Made by a program: the position numbers and the translations under genes
Source of the DNA: Streptomycetaceae bacterium MP113-05
Lineage (GTDB): Bacteria > Actinomycetota > Actinomycetes > Streptomycetales > Streptomycetaceae
Direction of reading: 5' to 3'
DNA: 50,225 bases
Assembly (NCBI GenBank): GCA_000497405.1
Contig: KI547049.1
Location: 20,539 to 70,763 of the forward strand
Shown here: positions 1 to 8,061 of the stretch, piece after piece
Numbering within the stretch: position 1 is the first letter of the stretch
Layout of the letters: each line of letters opens with the position of its first letter
The notes under the pieces: generated by a model
Told to the model about the DNA's origin: nothing
Databases searched by the model: none
The model's input: the letters and a program-made list of their open reading frames with translations, nothing else

Positions 1-2
1 CC

Positions 3-266
3 GCTGCTGGGGCCGGGCGGTGGGTTCTGGCAGTGGGCGATCACGGAAATGCCGAGCAGATGCGCAAACGGGGTCCGGATGGTGAATCCCTTCCCTACGG
101 AGGCCACACCACCAACCCGGTGCCGGTCGTCCTCGTCCCGGCTCCAGGGCAGTCCGCGGGCGAAGTCCTGGCTGAGGGCGGCTCGCTGGCGGATGTAGCG
201 CCCACCGTATTGAAGCTGTTGGGCTGCGAGCCCGGCGCGGCCATGAGAGGGAGACCCCTGCTGTGA
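3..266 (+). CDS. 2,3-bisphosphoglycerate-independent phosphoglycerate mutase, C-terminal part (5' end outside window)
   Basis: An open frame enters from the left edge and stops at 264-266. It contains GDHGNAEQM followed by GGHTTNPVPVVLV, the metal-binding Asp-His and terminal strand region of the alkaline-phosphatase-superfamily mutase that interconverts 3- and 2-phosphoglycerate with Mn. It ends with the usual 'LADVAPTVLKLLG...GRPLL' tail, so the C-terminus is complete. Only about 87 of the expected ~510 residues are visible. Streptomycetes normally rely on the cofactor-dependent GpmA enzyme, so an iPGM here suggests accessory DNA (inference). The stop overlaps the next GTG start (GTGA), implying translational coupling. 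Confidence 0.85.
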   Translation, partial: AAGAGRWVLAVGDHGNAEQMRKRGPDGESLPYGGHTTNPVPVVLVPAPGQSAGEVLAEGGSLADVAPTVLKLLGCEPGAAMRGRPLL

Positions 267-739
267 ACGCTACGACGGCCTCAGCGAGCCGCCTGGGCCA
301 CCCTGTGCCGGCCACCGAGCAGGGCCAACACGTGCCACAAGAACTTCTCGACGTGCTGTGCTCCTTCGCAGCCGGTACCCCCGACAGCGCCACGAGCAGT
401 GTGTTGCGCAACTCGGCGGTGGCTACGGTATTCGCCGCGGACGCCGAATTCCGTGCAATCGCTCTGGGCGACGACCTGTGGGCGGCCGTACGGTCCAGCG
501 CCGACGGACGCTGCCGGGTCATGGCGGTACACAACGTCTCCCCAGGTAGACGCCAATTCTCCCTACCGGGAAAGCTACGCCGTTCCAGGGGAGAACTGCG
601 CTTCCTGTGCGGTGAGATGGTGACTCTTGCGGACTCCGTACCCGAACTTGTGTACGAATTAGAGTCCCACCGGTTCGTCTGGTTGGCAGCCTGCGAGGGA
701 GACATGCCGCAGTCAGTTCCCTCTTCACCTCTGTGCTGA
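263..739 (+). CDS. Short protein resembling the C-terminal domain of GH13 sucrose phosphorylase-type enzymes
   Basis: 158 residues from a GTG that overlaps the previous stop. Residues ~25-145 look like the end of GH13 subfamily 18 enzymes (sucrose or glucosylglycerate phosphorylases): 'DDLWAAVRSS', 'RVMAVHNVSPGRRQFSLP', and a closing 'VYELESHRFVWLAA' that mimics the all-beta C-domain and final PYxxxWL. The (beta/alpha)8 barrel with the catalytic Asp and Glu is absent, so it cannot be a complete phosphorylase. It may be a remnant, a stand-alone domain, or one part of a split gene. It has a TTA leucine codon (659-661), which in Streptomyces makes translation depend on the bldA tRNA. The assignment comes from recalled family patterns, not a search. 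Confidence 0.5.
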   Translation: MNATTASASRLGHPVPATEQGQHVPQELLDVLCSFAAGTPDSATSSVLRNSAVATVFAADAEFRAIALGDDLWAAVRSSADGRCRVMAVHNVSPGRRQFSLPGKLRRSRGELRFLCGEMVTLADSVPELVYELESHRFVWLAACEGDMPQSVPSSPLC

Positions 740-831
740 ACATCCCGGCCGGAGGCTACCGACCCGCGGAAGTCCGGGTGACGTGCTCGCCCTGGCACGA
801 GGTCGACCCGGGGCAGGCGCCGACCGCCGGC

Positions 832-879
832 GTGCTGGGGCAGCGGAGAAGAGCGATTGATCCGCCGCTGCCCCAGCAC
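832..879 (+). terminator. Stem-loop terminator after the mutase/GH13-like pair
   Basis: Perfect 15-bp inverted repeat, GTGCTGGGGCAGCGG (832-846) against its complement (865-879), with an 18-nt loop and no U-tract, as is common for Streptomyces terminators. It separates the first two ORFs from prpE. The 200-nt gap 740-939 holds nothing else recognisable except the prpE ribosome-binding site. Confidence 0.6.
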
Positions 880-939
880 CATCCTGATCTGTCGGTTCGG
901 CCCTCCGTGTGGACTGAAGCAGCGAGGACAGGAGATCTC

Positions 940-2841
940 GTGAACACCTATGCCGCTATGTATCACCGGAGTGTGGAGGATCCGGCCGGATTCTGGCTGG
1001 AGGCAGCGCAAGCCGTGTTGTGGCACCGCACTCCTGAGCACGCGTTGGACGGTACAGACGCCCCGTACCACCGCTGGTTCCCCGACGGCATGCTCAACAC
1101 CTGTTACAACGCACTCGACCGCCATGTCGAAGCCGGCCGCGGGGATCGTGCCGCGCTGCAGTACGACTCTCCGGTCACAGGAAGGAAAGAGCGGTACAGC
1201 TACACGGAACTGAGGGACCAGGTCGCTCGGTTCGCCGGAGTCTTGCTCGGCTTGGGCGTCGAGAAGGGCGACCGGGTGGTTCTCTACCTCCCGATGGTCC
1301 CGCAGGCAGTGATCGCGATGCTCGCCTGCGCTCGTATCGGCGCGGTGCACTCGGTAGTGTTCGGTGGATTCGCAGCCCGGGAACTGGCAAGACGCATTGA
1401 GGACGCCCGCCCGAAAGTCCTGGTGTACGGCTCCTGCGGAGTGGAACCGACCCGGATCGTGCGTTACCAACCCATCCTCGAAGAGGCGCTGCGCTCGACT
1501 CGCCACCGGCCGCAAGCCCTTGTCGTTGTCCAGCGGGAGGAGTGCCCCGCTGAGGTTCCCCCAAGAGTGGTCGACTGGGATGCCGCCATGGTCGGAGCCC
1601 GGCCCGCGGACTGTGTGCCCGTGGCCGCGACGGATCCGCTGTACATCCTCTACACCTCGGGCACCACAGGGCGACCGAAGGGCGTGGTACGGGACAACGG
1701 AGGCCACGCTGTCGCCCTGACGTGGTCGATGTCCCACATCTATGACACCCGGGCCGAAGACGTGTGGTGGGCGGCTTCTGACATCGGTTGGGTCGTTGGA
1801 CACTCCTACACGGTTTATGCCCCGTTGCTCGTCGGCGCCACGACCCTGCTCTACGAAGGCAAGCCGGTCGGTACGCCGGACGCCAGTGCGTTCTGGCGGG
1901 TCGTGACCGAATACGGCGTGACCGGAATGTTCGTTGCTCCCACAGCGCTACGCGCCATCCGGCAGGCGGACCCCGCCGGTCAGGCCGCGCGCTCCCGCGA
2001 TCTGTCAACCCTGAGAAACCTGTTTGTGGCTGGGGAGCGACTGGACCCCGGTACCTACCGTTGGGCGAGCGACCTGCTGGGTGTGCCGGTTGTGGACCAC
2101 TGGTGGCAGACCGAGACCGGCTGGCCGATCTGCGCAAGTCCGCGGGGCATCGAGGATTTGCCGCTGAAAGCCGGTTCTCCGAGTCTCCCTGTGCCGGGCT
2201 TCGATGTACGCGTCCTGGACGCGAACGGGCGCCGGGTGGGTTCTGAAGTGGAGGGAGCGATCTGTCTGCGCCCCCCTCTGCCGCCCGGAGCGTTGACTGG
2301 GATATGGGGAGACGAACCCCGCTACGTCGAGCCAGCCCCGGCCCCGTACGCAGGACATTACGTTACCGGCGACAGCGGCTACTTCGACGAAGAAGGCTAC
2401 CTGTACGTCATGGGCCGGACGGACGACGTGATCAACGTAGCCGGCCACCGGCTCTCCACTGGTGCGATGGAGGCCGTTCTCAGCGCACACCCGGCCGTGG
2501 CCGAGTGCGCGGTCATCGGCGTACGGGACAACCTGAAAGGACAAGTACCCCGCGCTTTGGTGGTACTGAAGGTGGGAACAGCACCCGACCCGGCGGGTCT
2601 GCGCAACGAACTGGTGGCTGTTGTGCGCAACCATATTGGGCCGGTGGCATCGCTCAAGCATGTGGATATCGTCAAGAAGTTGCCGAAGACCCGGTCCGGC
2701 AAGATCCTGCGCAGGACTATGAGAGGGATCGCTGACGGCCGAGACGAGCCGACACCCCCCACCATAGAGGACTCAGAGGTGCTCGACGAGCTGCGCGTGG
2801 TCTTGATGCCCCGTAACGCTTCGCCCCGCTCGGGTGAGTGA
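940..2841 (+). CDS. prpE: Propionyl-CoA synthetase (acyl-CoA synthetase, ANL superfamily)
   Basis: Activates propionate (or acetate) to the CoA thioester through an acyl-adenylate. The GTG at 940 is chosen over an upstream in-frame ATG at 733 because AGGAG sits at 930-934 with a 5-nt spacer and the family's N-terminus starts here; this gives 633 residues against ~630 usual. Visible motifs: P-loop-like 'YTSGTTGRPKG' near residue 240, 'SDIGWVVGHSYTVYAPLL' and 'WWQTETGWP' as in PrpE/Acs, hinge 'GRTDDVINVAGHRL', and the C-terminal 'KTRSGKILRR' with the adenylation lysine that Pat acetyltransferases usually modify. The form 'GVVRDNGGHAVAL' matches PrpE better than AcsA. It appears to be transcribed alone, with arsR close behind. 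Confidence 0.88.
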   Translation: MNTYAAMYHRSVEDPAGFWLEAAQAVLWHRTPEHALDGTDAPYHRWFPDGMLNTCYNALDRHVEAGRGDRAALQYDSPVTGRKERYSYTELRDQVARFAGVLLGLGVEKGDRVVLYLPMVPQAVIAMLACARIGAVHSVVFGGFAARELARRIEDARPKVLVYGSCGVEPTRIVRYQPILEEALRSTRHRPQALVVVQREECPAEVPPRVVDWDAAMVGARPADCVPVAATDPLYILYTSGTTGRPKGVVRDNGGHAVALTWSMSHIYDTRAEDVWWAASDIGWVVGHSYTVYAPLLVGATTLLYEGKPVGTPDASAFWRVVTEYGVTGMFVAPTALRAIRQADPAGQAARSRDLSTLRNLFVAGERLDPGTYRWASDLLGVPVVDHWWQTETGWPICASPRGIEDLPLKAGSPSLPVPGFDVRVLDANGRRVGSEVEGAICLRPPLPPGALTGIWGDEPRYVEPAPAPYAGHYVTGDSGYFDEEGYLYVMGRTDDVINVAGHRLSTGAMEAVLSAHPAVAECAVIGVRDNLKGQVPRALVVLKVGTAPDPAGLRNELVAVVRNHIGPVASLKHVDIVKKLPKTRSGKILRRTMRGIADGRDEPTPPTIEDSEVLDELRVVLMPRNASPRSGE

Positions 2842-2899
2842 TCTCCGCACCACTGGTCCGCGGCTTGGCAAGCGCTTAGAAAGGTGCGAAAGTGTAATC

Positions 2900-3277
2900 A
2901 TGCTGAACGCAGGGGCCGCAGAATCGGCTGACACGCCGATGAATGGCGAACCGAGTGAAATGGCGATCTGTTGTGCCCCACTCACTTCTCGGCCGCTGTC
3001 CGAGGCTGAGGCTGAGAGGGCTGCGGGTATGTTCAAAGCCCTCTCCGATCCGATACGCCTCAGGCTTTTCTCCCGAGTCGCCGCACACCCTGCCGGTGAG
3101 GTATGTGTGTGCGACATATCAGATGTCGGGGTCTCTCAGCCGACAGTCAGCCATCACCTGAAGAAGTTGCGCGAGGCGGGGCTGCTGACATCGGAAAGGC
3201 GGGGCACTTGGGTGTACTACCGCAGTGCCCCCGCCAGCTTGGCCGTGCTTGCGCTTCTCCTACGCACTCAGGACTGA
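2900..3277 (+). CDS. arsR: ArsR/SmtB-family repressor with arsenite-type cysteine motif
   Basis: 125-residue winged-helix metalloregulator. It has the N-terminal 'AICCAPLT' di-cysteine typical of Streptomyces ArsR, then 'FKALSDPIRLRLF', the 'VCVCDISD' site corresponding to the As(III)-sensing CxC in alpha3, recognition helix 'SQPTVSHHLKKLREAGLL', and the wing 'RRGTWVYYR'. When it binds As(III) or Sb(III) it should leave DNA. The start is uncertain: ATG 2900 keeps the di-Cys, while an upstream in-frame GTG (2834) would overlap prpE and ATG 2939 would also fit. No arsB, arsC or ars efflux gene is seen beside it. The convergent neighbour is a broken thioredoxin reductase. Confidence 0.85.
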   Translation: MLNAGAAESADTPMNGEPSEMAICCAPLTSRPLSEAEAERAAGMFKALSDPIRLRLFSRVAAHPAGEVCVCDISDVGVSQPTVSHHLKKLREAGLLTSERRGTWVYYRSAPASLAVLALLLRTQD

Positions 3278-3356
3278 GTGTCGGTGACAGGCCGCCTGGT
3301 GTATGGAAGAGGGCGAGAGAGCCCGCGAGTCTAGCGCTTCTGTGAGCCTCCTACGG

Positions 3357-4349
3357 TCATTTCATCGCGGTCTCTTCCCGGCTGTGGGATTCGGTCTTTC
3401 CAGGAGCGGAGATGTGGTCAGTGCGCGCCGCGAGGTACCGCTCGGCATCGAGAGCGGCCGAACAACCCGTGCCGGCAGCCGTTATCGCCTGGCGGTACGT
3501 GTGGTCGACCACGTCGCCTGCAGCGAAAACGCCGTCTGCACTGGCCCGGGTGGATGGGTGCCTGACGGTCAGATAGCTTTCGGCGTCGGTCTGCAACTGA
3601 TCGCGGAACAACTCTGTCCGGGGGTTGTGGCCAACGGCTACGAACAGACCGGTGACCGCGATCTCGCGTGTGTCGCCATTTTGTGTGTCCCGCAAGCTCA
3701 ATCCGGAAAGACGTCCGTCGCCGTGGATTTCGCTTACCACGCTGTTCCAGGCGAATGTGATCTTCGGGTCGGCCGTGGCACGCTCCTGCATGGCTTTCGA
3801 AGCCCGTAGCGTGTCCCGACGGTGAATGACGGTCACCGAGCGTGCGAACCTCGACAGGAAGGTAGCCTCCTCCATCGCGGTGTCGCCTCCTCCGACCACC
3901 GCGATGTCGTGCTCGCGGAAGAAGAATCCGTCGCAGGTGGCGCAGTAGGAAATGCCTCTGCCCACCAGGGTACTTTCCCGAGGGAGCCCGAGGGAACGGT
4001 GCTGGGAACCGGTGGCCACGATGACTGCGCGTCCCCTGTGGACGGTTCCGGCGGAATCAGTGACGGTCTTGACCGGGCTGGTGAGGTCGACGGCAGTCAC
4101 ATCATCAGGAACCAATTCTGCGCCGAAGCGCTCGGCTTGCTAACGCATGCCGTCCATTAGGGACGGGCCTTCGATTCCTTCGGAGAAGCCGGGGAAGTTT
4201 TCCACCTCGGTCGTGGTCATCAAGGCCCCTCCAGCGGAGACGGAACCTTCGAAAACCAATGGACGCAAGGATGCGCGAGCGGTGTATAGGGCTGCGGTAT
4301 ATCCGGCCGGGCCGGAGCCGATGATGATGACATTGCGTAGGTCACTCAA
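3357..4349 (-). pseudogene. trxB: Thioredoxin reductase (TrxB/ArsT-like) interrupted by one in-frame amber codon
   Basis: The reading frame is continuous over ~330 codons apart from TAG at 4140-4142 (codon 70). Before the stop are the FAD-binding '[20 protein letters not shown]' and '[16 protein letters not shown]'. After it, in the same frame, come 'RFGAELVPDDV', the redox-active CATC within 'ISYCATCDGFF', the NADPH-binding 'VVGGGDTAMEEA' and the FAD-closing 'GVFAAGDVVDHTYRQA'. The stop falls in the well-conserved 'LMDxMRxQAERFG' segment, where one base change from AAG or CAG would give TAG. A TTG start at 4349 follows the purine run GGAAGAGAG. Plasmid-borne Streptomyces ars clusters carry a thioredoxin reductase (arsT), which fits the neighbouring arsR. 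No frameshift is needed to explain the break. Confidence 0.85.
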
Positions 4350-4504
4350 TGTGCACTCTCTTCCGTGTGAAGCTTCGGCGGCATCCAGGTCGTAGTTGCC
4401 GGAGCGGGTTCGGTCAGGTATCGGGGGTGGCGGTCCGTGCTGTCCGACACAAGAAAAATATCCTGGATGAGTGTGCCGGGCCACGCCTATCCGGACAGTG
4501 CATA

Positions 4505-4533
4505 TTGACTTCGGGCTCGCTCGCTGTGACGAT
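4505..4533 (+). promoter_or_regulatory. Possible promoter in the trxB-SDR divergent gap
   Basis: TTGACT (4505-4510), a 17-nt spacer, then GACGAT (4528-4533). The -35 is good and the -10 weak. It lies in the 295-nt gap 4350-4644 between the divergently arranged trxB pseudogene and the SDR gene. Nothing else in that gap is recognisable apart from the SDR ribosome-binding site (GAAAGGGG, 4631-4638). Confidence 0.3.
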
Positions 4534-4644
4534 GCCTTCTGTGGAAGTGTGCAGTAATTTCAGTTCTATAGCCAGCCCGATGCCGAACCGGTTCGAATGG
4601 AGAACCGCGAAGGCGGAGGTTTCGACCCGTGAAAGGGGAAATCA

Positions 4645-5409
4645 GTGGAGCGTACTGCCGTAGTAACGGGAGCCGGCAGCGGAATAGGTGCGGCTACCGC
4701 CCGAGCGCTTGCGCTTGCCGGGTACCGAGTGGTGCTTGCCGCCCGGCGAGTGCAGCGCATTCAAGCGGTGGCCGACGAGATCAACGCGTCAGGCGGGCAG
4801 GCGGAAGCCTGGGCGCTGGACGTCACGGACCGGACAGCGGCATCGGAGCTGGCCGCGAGGCTCGAACGGTGTGACGTCTTGGTCAACAACGCTGGCGGAG
4901 CCTTCGGCACGGAGCAGGTGGAGCAGGCGGTCCCCGGCGACTGGCAGCACATGTTCGACGTGAACGTTCTCGGCTCCCTGCACATGACGCAAACACTGCT
5001 TCCCCTCCTCAGGACCAACGGCGACGGGGTCGTTGTGGTGGTCACCTCCACGGCCAGCTTCACCAACTACGAGGGGGGTGGCGGTTACAGCGCGGCCAAG
5101 CACGCTCAGCGCGCCCTCACCGAGACGCTACGGCTGGAGCTTTGCGGCCAAGATCTACGCGTGGTCGAAATCGCACCAGGCATGGTGCACACCGAGGAGT
5201 TCGCCCTGAACCGCTACCGCGGTGACGAGCAACAGGCAGCCAGCGTCTACGAAGGGGTGCAGGAGCCGCTGCGGGCGGAAGATGTCGCGGACGCCATCGT
5301 CTGGGCGGTTACCCGTCCCCGTCACGTCAACGTCGACCGGCTGGTGGTGCGACCTGTCGCTCAGGCCGCGCAGCACAAGGTGCACCGTACGACCGGAACG
5401 GCAACGTAG
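4645..5409 (+). CDS. Short-chain dehydrogenase/reductase (YdfG-like classical SDR)
   Basis: 254 residues, the usual length of a classical SDR. The GTG at 4645 has GAAAGGGG 7 nt upstream. Motifs: the nucleotide-binding 'TGAGSGIG' near residue 9, followed by an Arg-rich 'AARR' turn that favours NADP(H); 'VLVNNAG' near 80; catalytic Ser in 'VTSTAS' near 135; and 'YSAAK' (YxxxK) near 150. The 'MVHTEEF' stretch after the active site is like the 3-hydroxy acid dehydrogenases (YdfG, serine dehydrogenase). Substrate unknown. It is followed by a strong bidirectional stem-loop, so it appears monocistronic. Confidence 0.85.
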   Translation: MERTAVVTGAGSGIGAATARALALAGYRVVLAARRVQRIQAVADEINASGGQAEAWALDVTDRTAASELAARLERCDVLVNNAGGAFGTEQVEQAVPGDWQHMFDVNVLGSLHMTQTLLPLLRTNGDGVVVVVTSTASFTNYEGGGGYSAAKHAQRALTETLRLELCGQDLRVVEIAPGMVHTEEFALNRYRGDEQQAASVYEGVQEPLRAEDVADAIVWAVTRPRHVNVDRLVVRPVAQAAQHKVHRTTGTAT

Positions 5410-5458
5410 GAGGATTCGCCGCTCTCTGGACGGGGGAGGGAGGGAGCTGCCCGGGGCG

Positions 5459-5499
5459 GTGCAGTGGGGGCGCGCTGTCACTTAACGCCCCCACTGCAC
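5459..5499. terminator. Bidirectional stem-loop between SDR and the convergent small gene
   Basis: Perfect 14-bp inverted repeat GTGCAGTGGGGGCG (5459-5472) with its complement (5486-5499) around a 13-nt loop. It sits just after the SDR stop and just after the stop of the minus-strand small gene, so it can end both transcripts. Confidence 0.75.
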
Positions 5500-5503
5500 G
5501 GGC

Positions 5504-5707
5504 TCAGCTTCGAGATTCCTCGGATGGTGCCTTGCGCTCGGTCTCGGGGGCGCAGCACGAGCTTCCGGCGTTGTCGGAACTCGGGGCGGTCTGCTCCTGA
5601 GCTTCATCCGACTCTTCGACGATCTGAACGCTGCAGCAGTCGCTGTCGGACTTGTCGGGGCCGAGGAGGCGGCCGAGTACGCCGCCCTTCTTGCTGGACT
5701 TGCCCAT
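5504..5707 (-). CDS. Small acidic protein with two di-cysteine motifs, possibly metal(loid) binding
   Basis: 67 residues from an ATG at 5707 with a strong AAGGAAGGG purine tract 8 nt upstream; an upstream in-frame ATG (5752) lacks this. The N-terminus is basic and Gly-rich ('GKSSKKGGVLGRLLG'), followed by 'SDCCSVQIVEE' and, near the C-terminus, 'SSCCAPETE'. The CCAP motif is also present in the ArsR at 2900-3277 ('ICCAPLT'). No known domain is recognised and there is no signal peptide or membrane segment. A thiol-rich metal(loid) buffer or chaperone is an inference from the cysteines and neighbours only. It might instead be anchored by the short basic, hydrophobic N-terminus. Confidence 0.6.
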   Translation of the reverse strand: MGKSSKKGGVLGRLLGPDKSDSDCCSVQIVEESDEAQEQTAPSSDNAGSSCCAPETERKAPSEESRS

Positions 5708-6163
5708 GGTGGTATCCCTTCCTTGGTGACTTGTCATGGCTGCGTTTGCCACGTGCCGTGCGGCAGGCGGGCTGGCGAGGAAGCGGGTCGGTGCGCTGCG
5801 ACGGTCGGAGGCTCGTGACCGTCTACCGAGTGGCCAGGAGGCGTGCTGGTTCGCTCAGGGGCGCACAGCTGAGCGCGATGGGTCGCTGCGGTGGCGAGAT
5901 GCCGTGACGAGGTCTGTGCTCGCGAGGAGGCGCAGGATGATTGCTGACGAGGGTCCGGCTCAGCCCGGTCAGTCTTGTCCCGCTCCTTCGCCGTGGATGA
6001 GTGCACCGCAAACTGCAGAAGAGGCATCAGCCGGGTTTCGTCGGCCACTGTTCGCAGATCAGTAGTGGGCATCCGCGTCGGGTCACTTAGGGAGAGTGCC
6101 CGCGGTGCGCTGACCCTGGCCGTCGCGCTTGGTCGCATGACGCCAAGCAGACCATGCATGGGT
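5708..6163. other. Gene-poor stretch upstream of the small di-cysteine gene
   Basis: About 450 bases without a convincing gene. A 146-codon minus-strand frame spans most of it but shows no recognisable domain and reads like degenerate coding DNA. It may be a leader region for the minus-strand small gene or debris from an earlier insertion. Confidence 0.4.
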
Positions 6164-6197
6164 TCACTTGTCAACAGTTTTGGCTGTTGATAAGTGA
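6164..6197. promoter_or_regulatory. 34-bp dyad, operator-like, overlapping -35-like hexamers on both strands
   Basis: TCACTTGTCAACAG (6164-6177) and CTGTTGATAAGTGA (6184-6197) form a 14-bp inverted repeat with one mismatch and a 6-nt spacer. The right arm contains TTGATA on the plus strand and the left arm contains TTGACA on the minus strand, as expected for an operator covering divergent promoters. The core TCAACA-N8-TGTTGA resembles sites used by ArsR-type and other winged-helix repressors. Which regulator binds is unknown. Confidence 0.55.
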
Positions 6198-6378
6198 GGG
6201 GGTTGTTGTGATGGAACGGATTCGGCTTCGTGCCTCCTTCAATTGGCGGGCGGAGTGCCCGCCGACCACCAGGCGGTTCTTGCGGTCGAAGTGGCCGGTG
6301 AGCCCGGTGCAGGGGAATTGGGCGGGGGTGCCGACGACCTGCACGGTTCTCACAGGTGTCAATCCCCTGGTTTCGTAG

Positions 6379-7827
6379 AGACTTCTCCTGTTCGGCCTTG
6401 CACCGGAATCGACTACACCCTCTTCGTCGTCAGCCGCTTCCGGGAAGAGCTCGCCCGTCTCACCCCTCACGCACGTCCACACGCGCGTCCCGGACCGGAA
6501 ACGATCCTTGCCGCGATCCGCGTGGCCATGGCCACCAGCGGGAAGACCGTGTTGCTCTCCGGCATCGTCGTCGTCTTCTCCCTCGCCGGCCTCCTGGCCA
6601 TCGACTCCCGCAGCTTCCGCGAACCGGCCCTGGGCGCCATGCTCGTCGTCGCCTGTTCACTGGTAGTCACCCTCACGCTGCTGCCCGCCCTCCTCGGGCT
6701 GCTGGGACACCGCATCAACACCGGGCGGCTGCCCTGGCAGAACCGCCTCCTGCGACGCGCTGCCGAAGCCGAACGCGGTGAGGGCTTCTGGGCCGCATGG
6801 GCACACGCCCTGATGCGCCGACCCGTCCTGATCACTGTCCTCGGGGCAGCGGCCCTCCTCCTCGCCGCCGCCCCCGCGCTCGGCCTGCGTACCGGCATCG
6901 ACCTGGAGACCGGGCCTCTCAAAGCCACCCCACCCGGTCAGGGCCAGCAACTTCTCGCAGAAGAGTTCTCACCCGGAGCCGTCGCCCCCACCACCGTCGT
7001 CTACACCTCCCGCGACGGAAAGCTCGACCGCACCGACCAGGAAACCGTCTCCCGCATCACCCGGAAGCTGAGCGCCCAGGAAGAGGTCGCCACCGTCACC
7101 TCACTGGCCACCGCTGGACCCCAGCAGCAGACACCGCAGAAGAACACTGGACCGAAGGCCCCCGGCAGTGCAGCCCGCGTGCTCGTCAGCGACGACGGCA
7201 GGAGCACCCTGTTGTGCGCGGCACTGGCGATCCGCACCGACAGCCCTGAGGCCGCCGACTTCGTCAAGGACCTCCGCAACCGCATCGGGCCCGATGCTCT
7301 CGACGGCACGCCCGCCATGCTCGCGGTCGGTGGCGTCTCCGCCCAGTTCGTCGACATGAGCGACCACGCCGCCGACAATCTGCCCCTGGTCATCGGTCTG
7401 GTGCTGGCCGTCTCGCTGCTGTTCCTGATCCTCGTCTTCCGCAGCCTGCTGCTGCCCCTGCTCACCTTCGCGATCCTCTTCGGCCTGTCCATGGACTACG
7501 AAATATTCCTGGTACGCCGTATACGGGATACAGGAGAACTGGCGCGCCACCGGCGACAACGAAGGTGCGGTTGCTGCCGGCCTCCAGAGCACCGCCCTCC
7601 CCATCACCGCGGCTGCTGCCATCATGGTCGCCGTCTTCGGCTCCTTCGTCACCGCCAGCATGCTCGAGGTCAAACAGATCGGCTTCGCCCTCGCCGTGGC
7701 CCTCGCCCTGGACGCCACGGTGGTCCGCCTCCTCCTCGTTCCCACCGTGATGCGCCTGGCCGGACGTGCCAACTGGTGGCTGCCGCACTGGCTGGACAAG
7801 GGTCTCCCGCGCATCGACGTCGACTGA
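6379..7827 (+). pseudogene. MMPL/RND-family transporter, N-terminally truncated and frameshifted
   Basis: Similarity starts abruptly at the first membrane cluster ('LLFGL' in one frame, then 'GIDYTLFVVSRFREEL' after a one-base loss near 6400), continues through 'MATSGKTVLLSGIVVVFSL', the periplasmic loop and the second cluster 'FGLSMDYEIFLV', then is broken by an apparent 7-bp insertion (CGGGATA, 7524-7530). Removing those 7 bases restores 'RIQENWRATGDNEGAV', followed in the other frame by 'VAVFGSFVTASMLEVKQIGF' to the stop at 7827. About 200 N-terminal residues are missing. MMPL proteins export lipids, drugs or metals by proton motive force, but this copy should be non-functional. Confidence 0.85.
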
Positions 7828-7828
7828 C

Positions 7829-8017
7829 AGTGACTGCCACGCGACGCGAGAGGGCCTCGAAACACTCCTGCGCCGAGAGCACGGGATCACCCACACCACA
7901 CTGCAGGTCGACCATGCCCCGGAGAGGGAGAAGGTGCTGCAGGCGGCATCGGCAGGCGCGGTGCATTGCAGTGATCCACACGGCCCCCGGCACCACGACG
8001 CCCCGCACGGACACTGA
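7829..8017 (+). pseudogene. C-terminal stub of a CDF (CzcD/ZitB-type) metal transporter
   Basis: The frame reads 'DCHATREGLETLLRREHGIT' and then 'HTTLQVDH', the cytoplasmic C-terminal domain of cation diffusion facilitators (conserved '...I.H.TLQVE'), ending in a His-rich tail. The six-helix membrane domain is absent and similarity starts within a few bases of the MMPL stop, so two truncated genes have been joined by deletion or rearrangement. It supports a past metal-efflux role for this segment. Confidence 0.7.
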
Positions 8018-8026
8018 CCCACGACT

Positions 8027-8044
8027 ATTCAGGGTTCCCTGAAT
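8027..8044. promoter_or_regulatory. Palindromic operator of the CmtR-like repressor
   Basis: ATTCAGGG-TT-CCCTGAAT is a perfect 18-bp palindrome ending 17 nt before the GTG start of the downstream ArsR-family gene. This is the usual position for the autoregulatory site of such repressors, and it would also control the coupled cation transporter. Binding is inferred from position and symmetry. Confidence 0.65.
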
Positions 8045-8061
8045 TCAGAAAAGCGCGTATT

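Noticed and set aside
3357..4349. Selenocysteine or pyrrolysine at the trxB stop
   Set aside because: The stop is TAG, not TGA, lies away from the redox site, and no suppression machinery is visible.
6171..6482. 103-codon minus-strand frame across the left end of the MMPL remnant
   Set aside because: Composition is partly protein-like but no family is recognised, and it crosses the truncation junction.
7520..7545. Programmed frameshift in the MMPL gene
   Set aside because: The change is a 7-bp insertion without slippery sequence or stem, and the gene is also truncated at its start.
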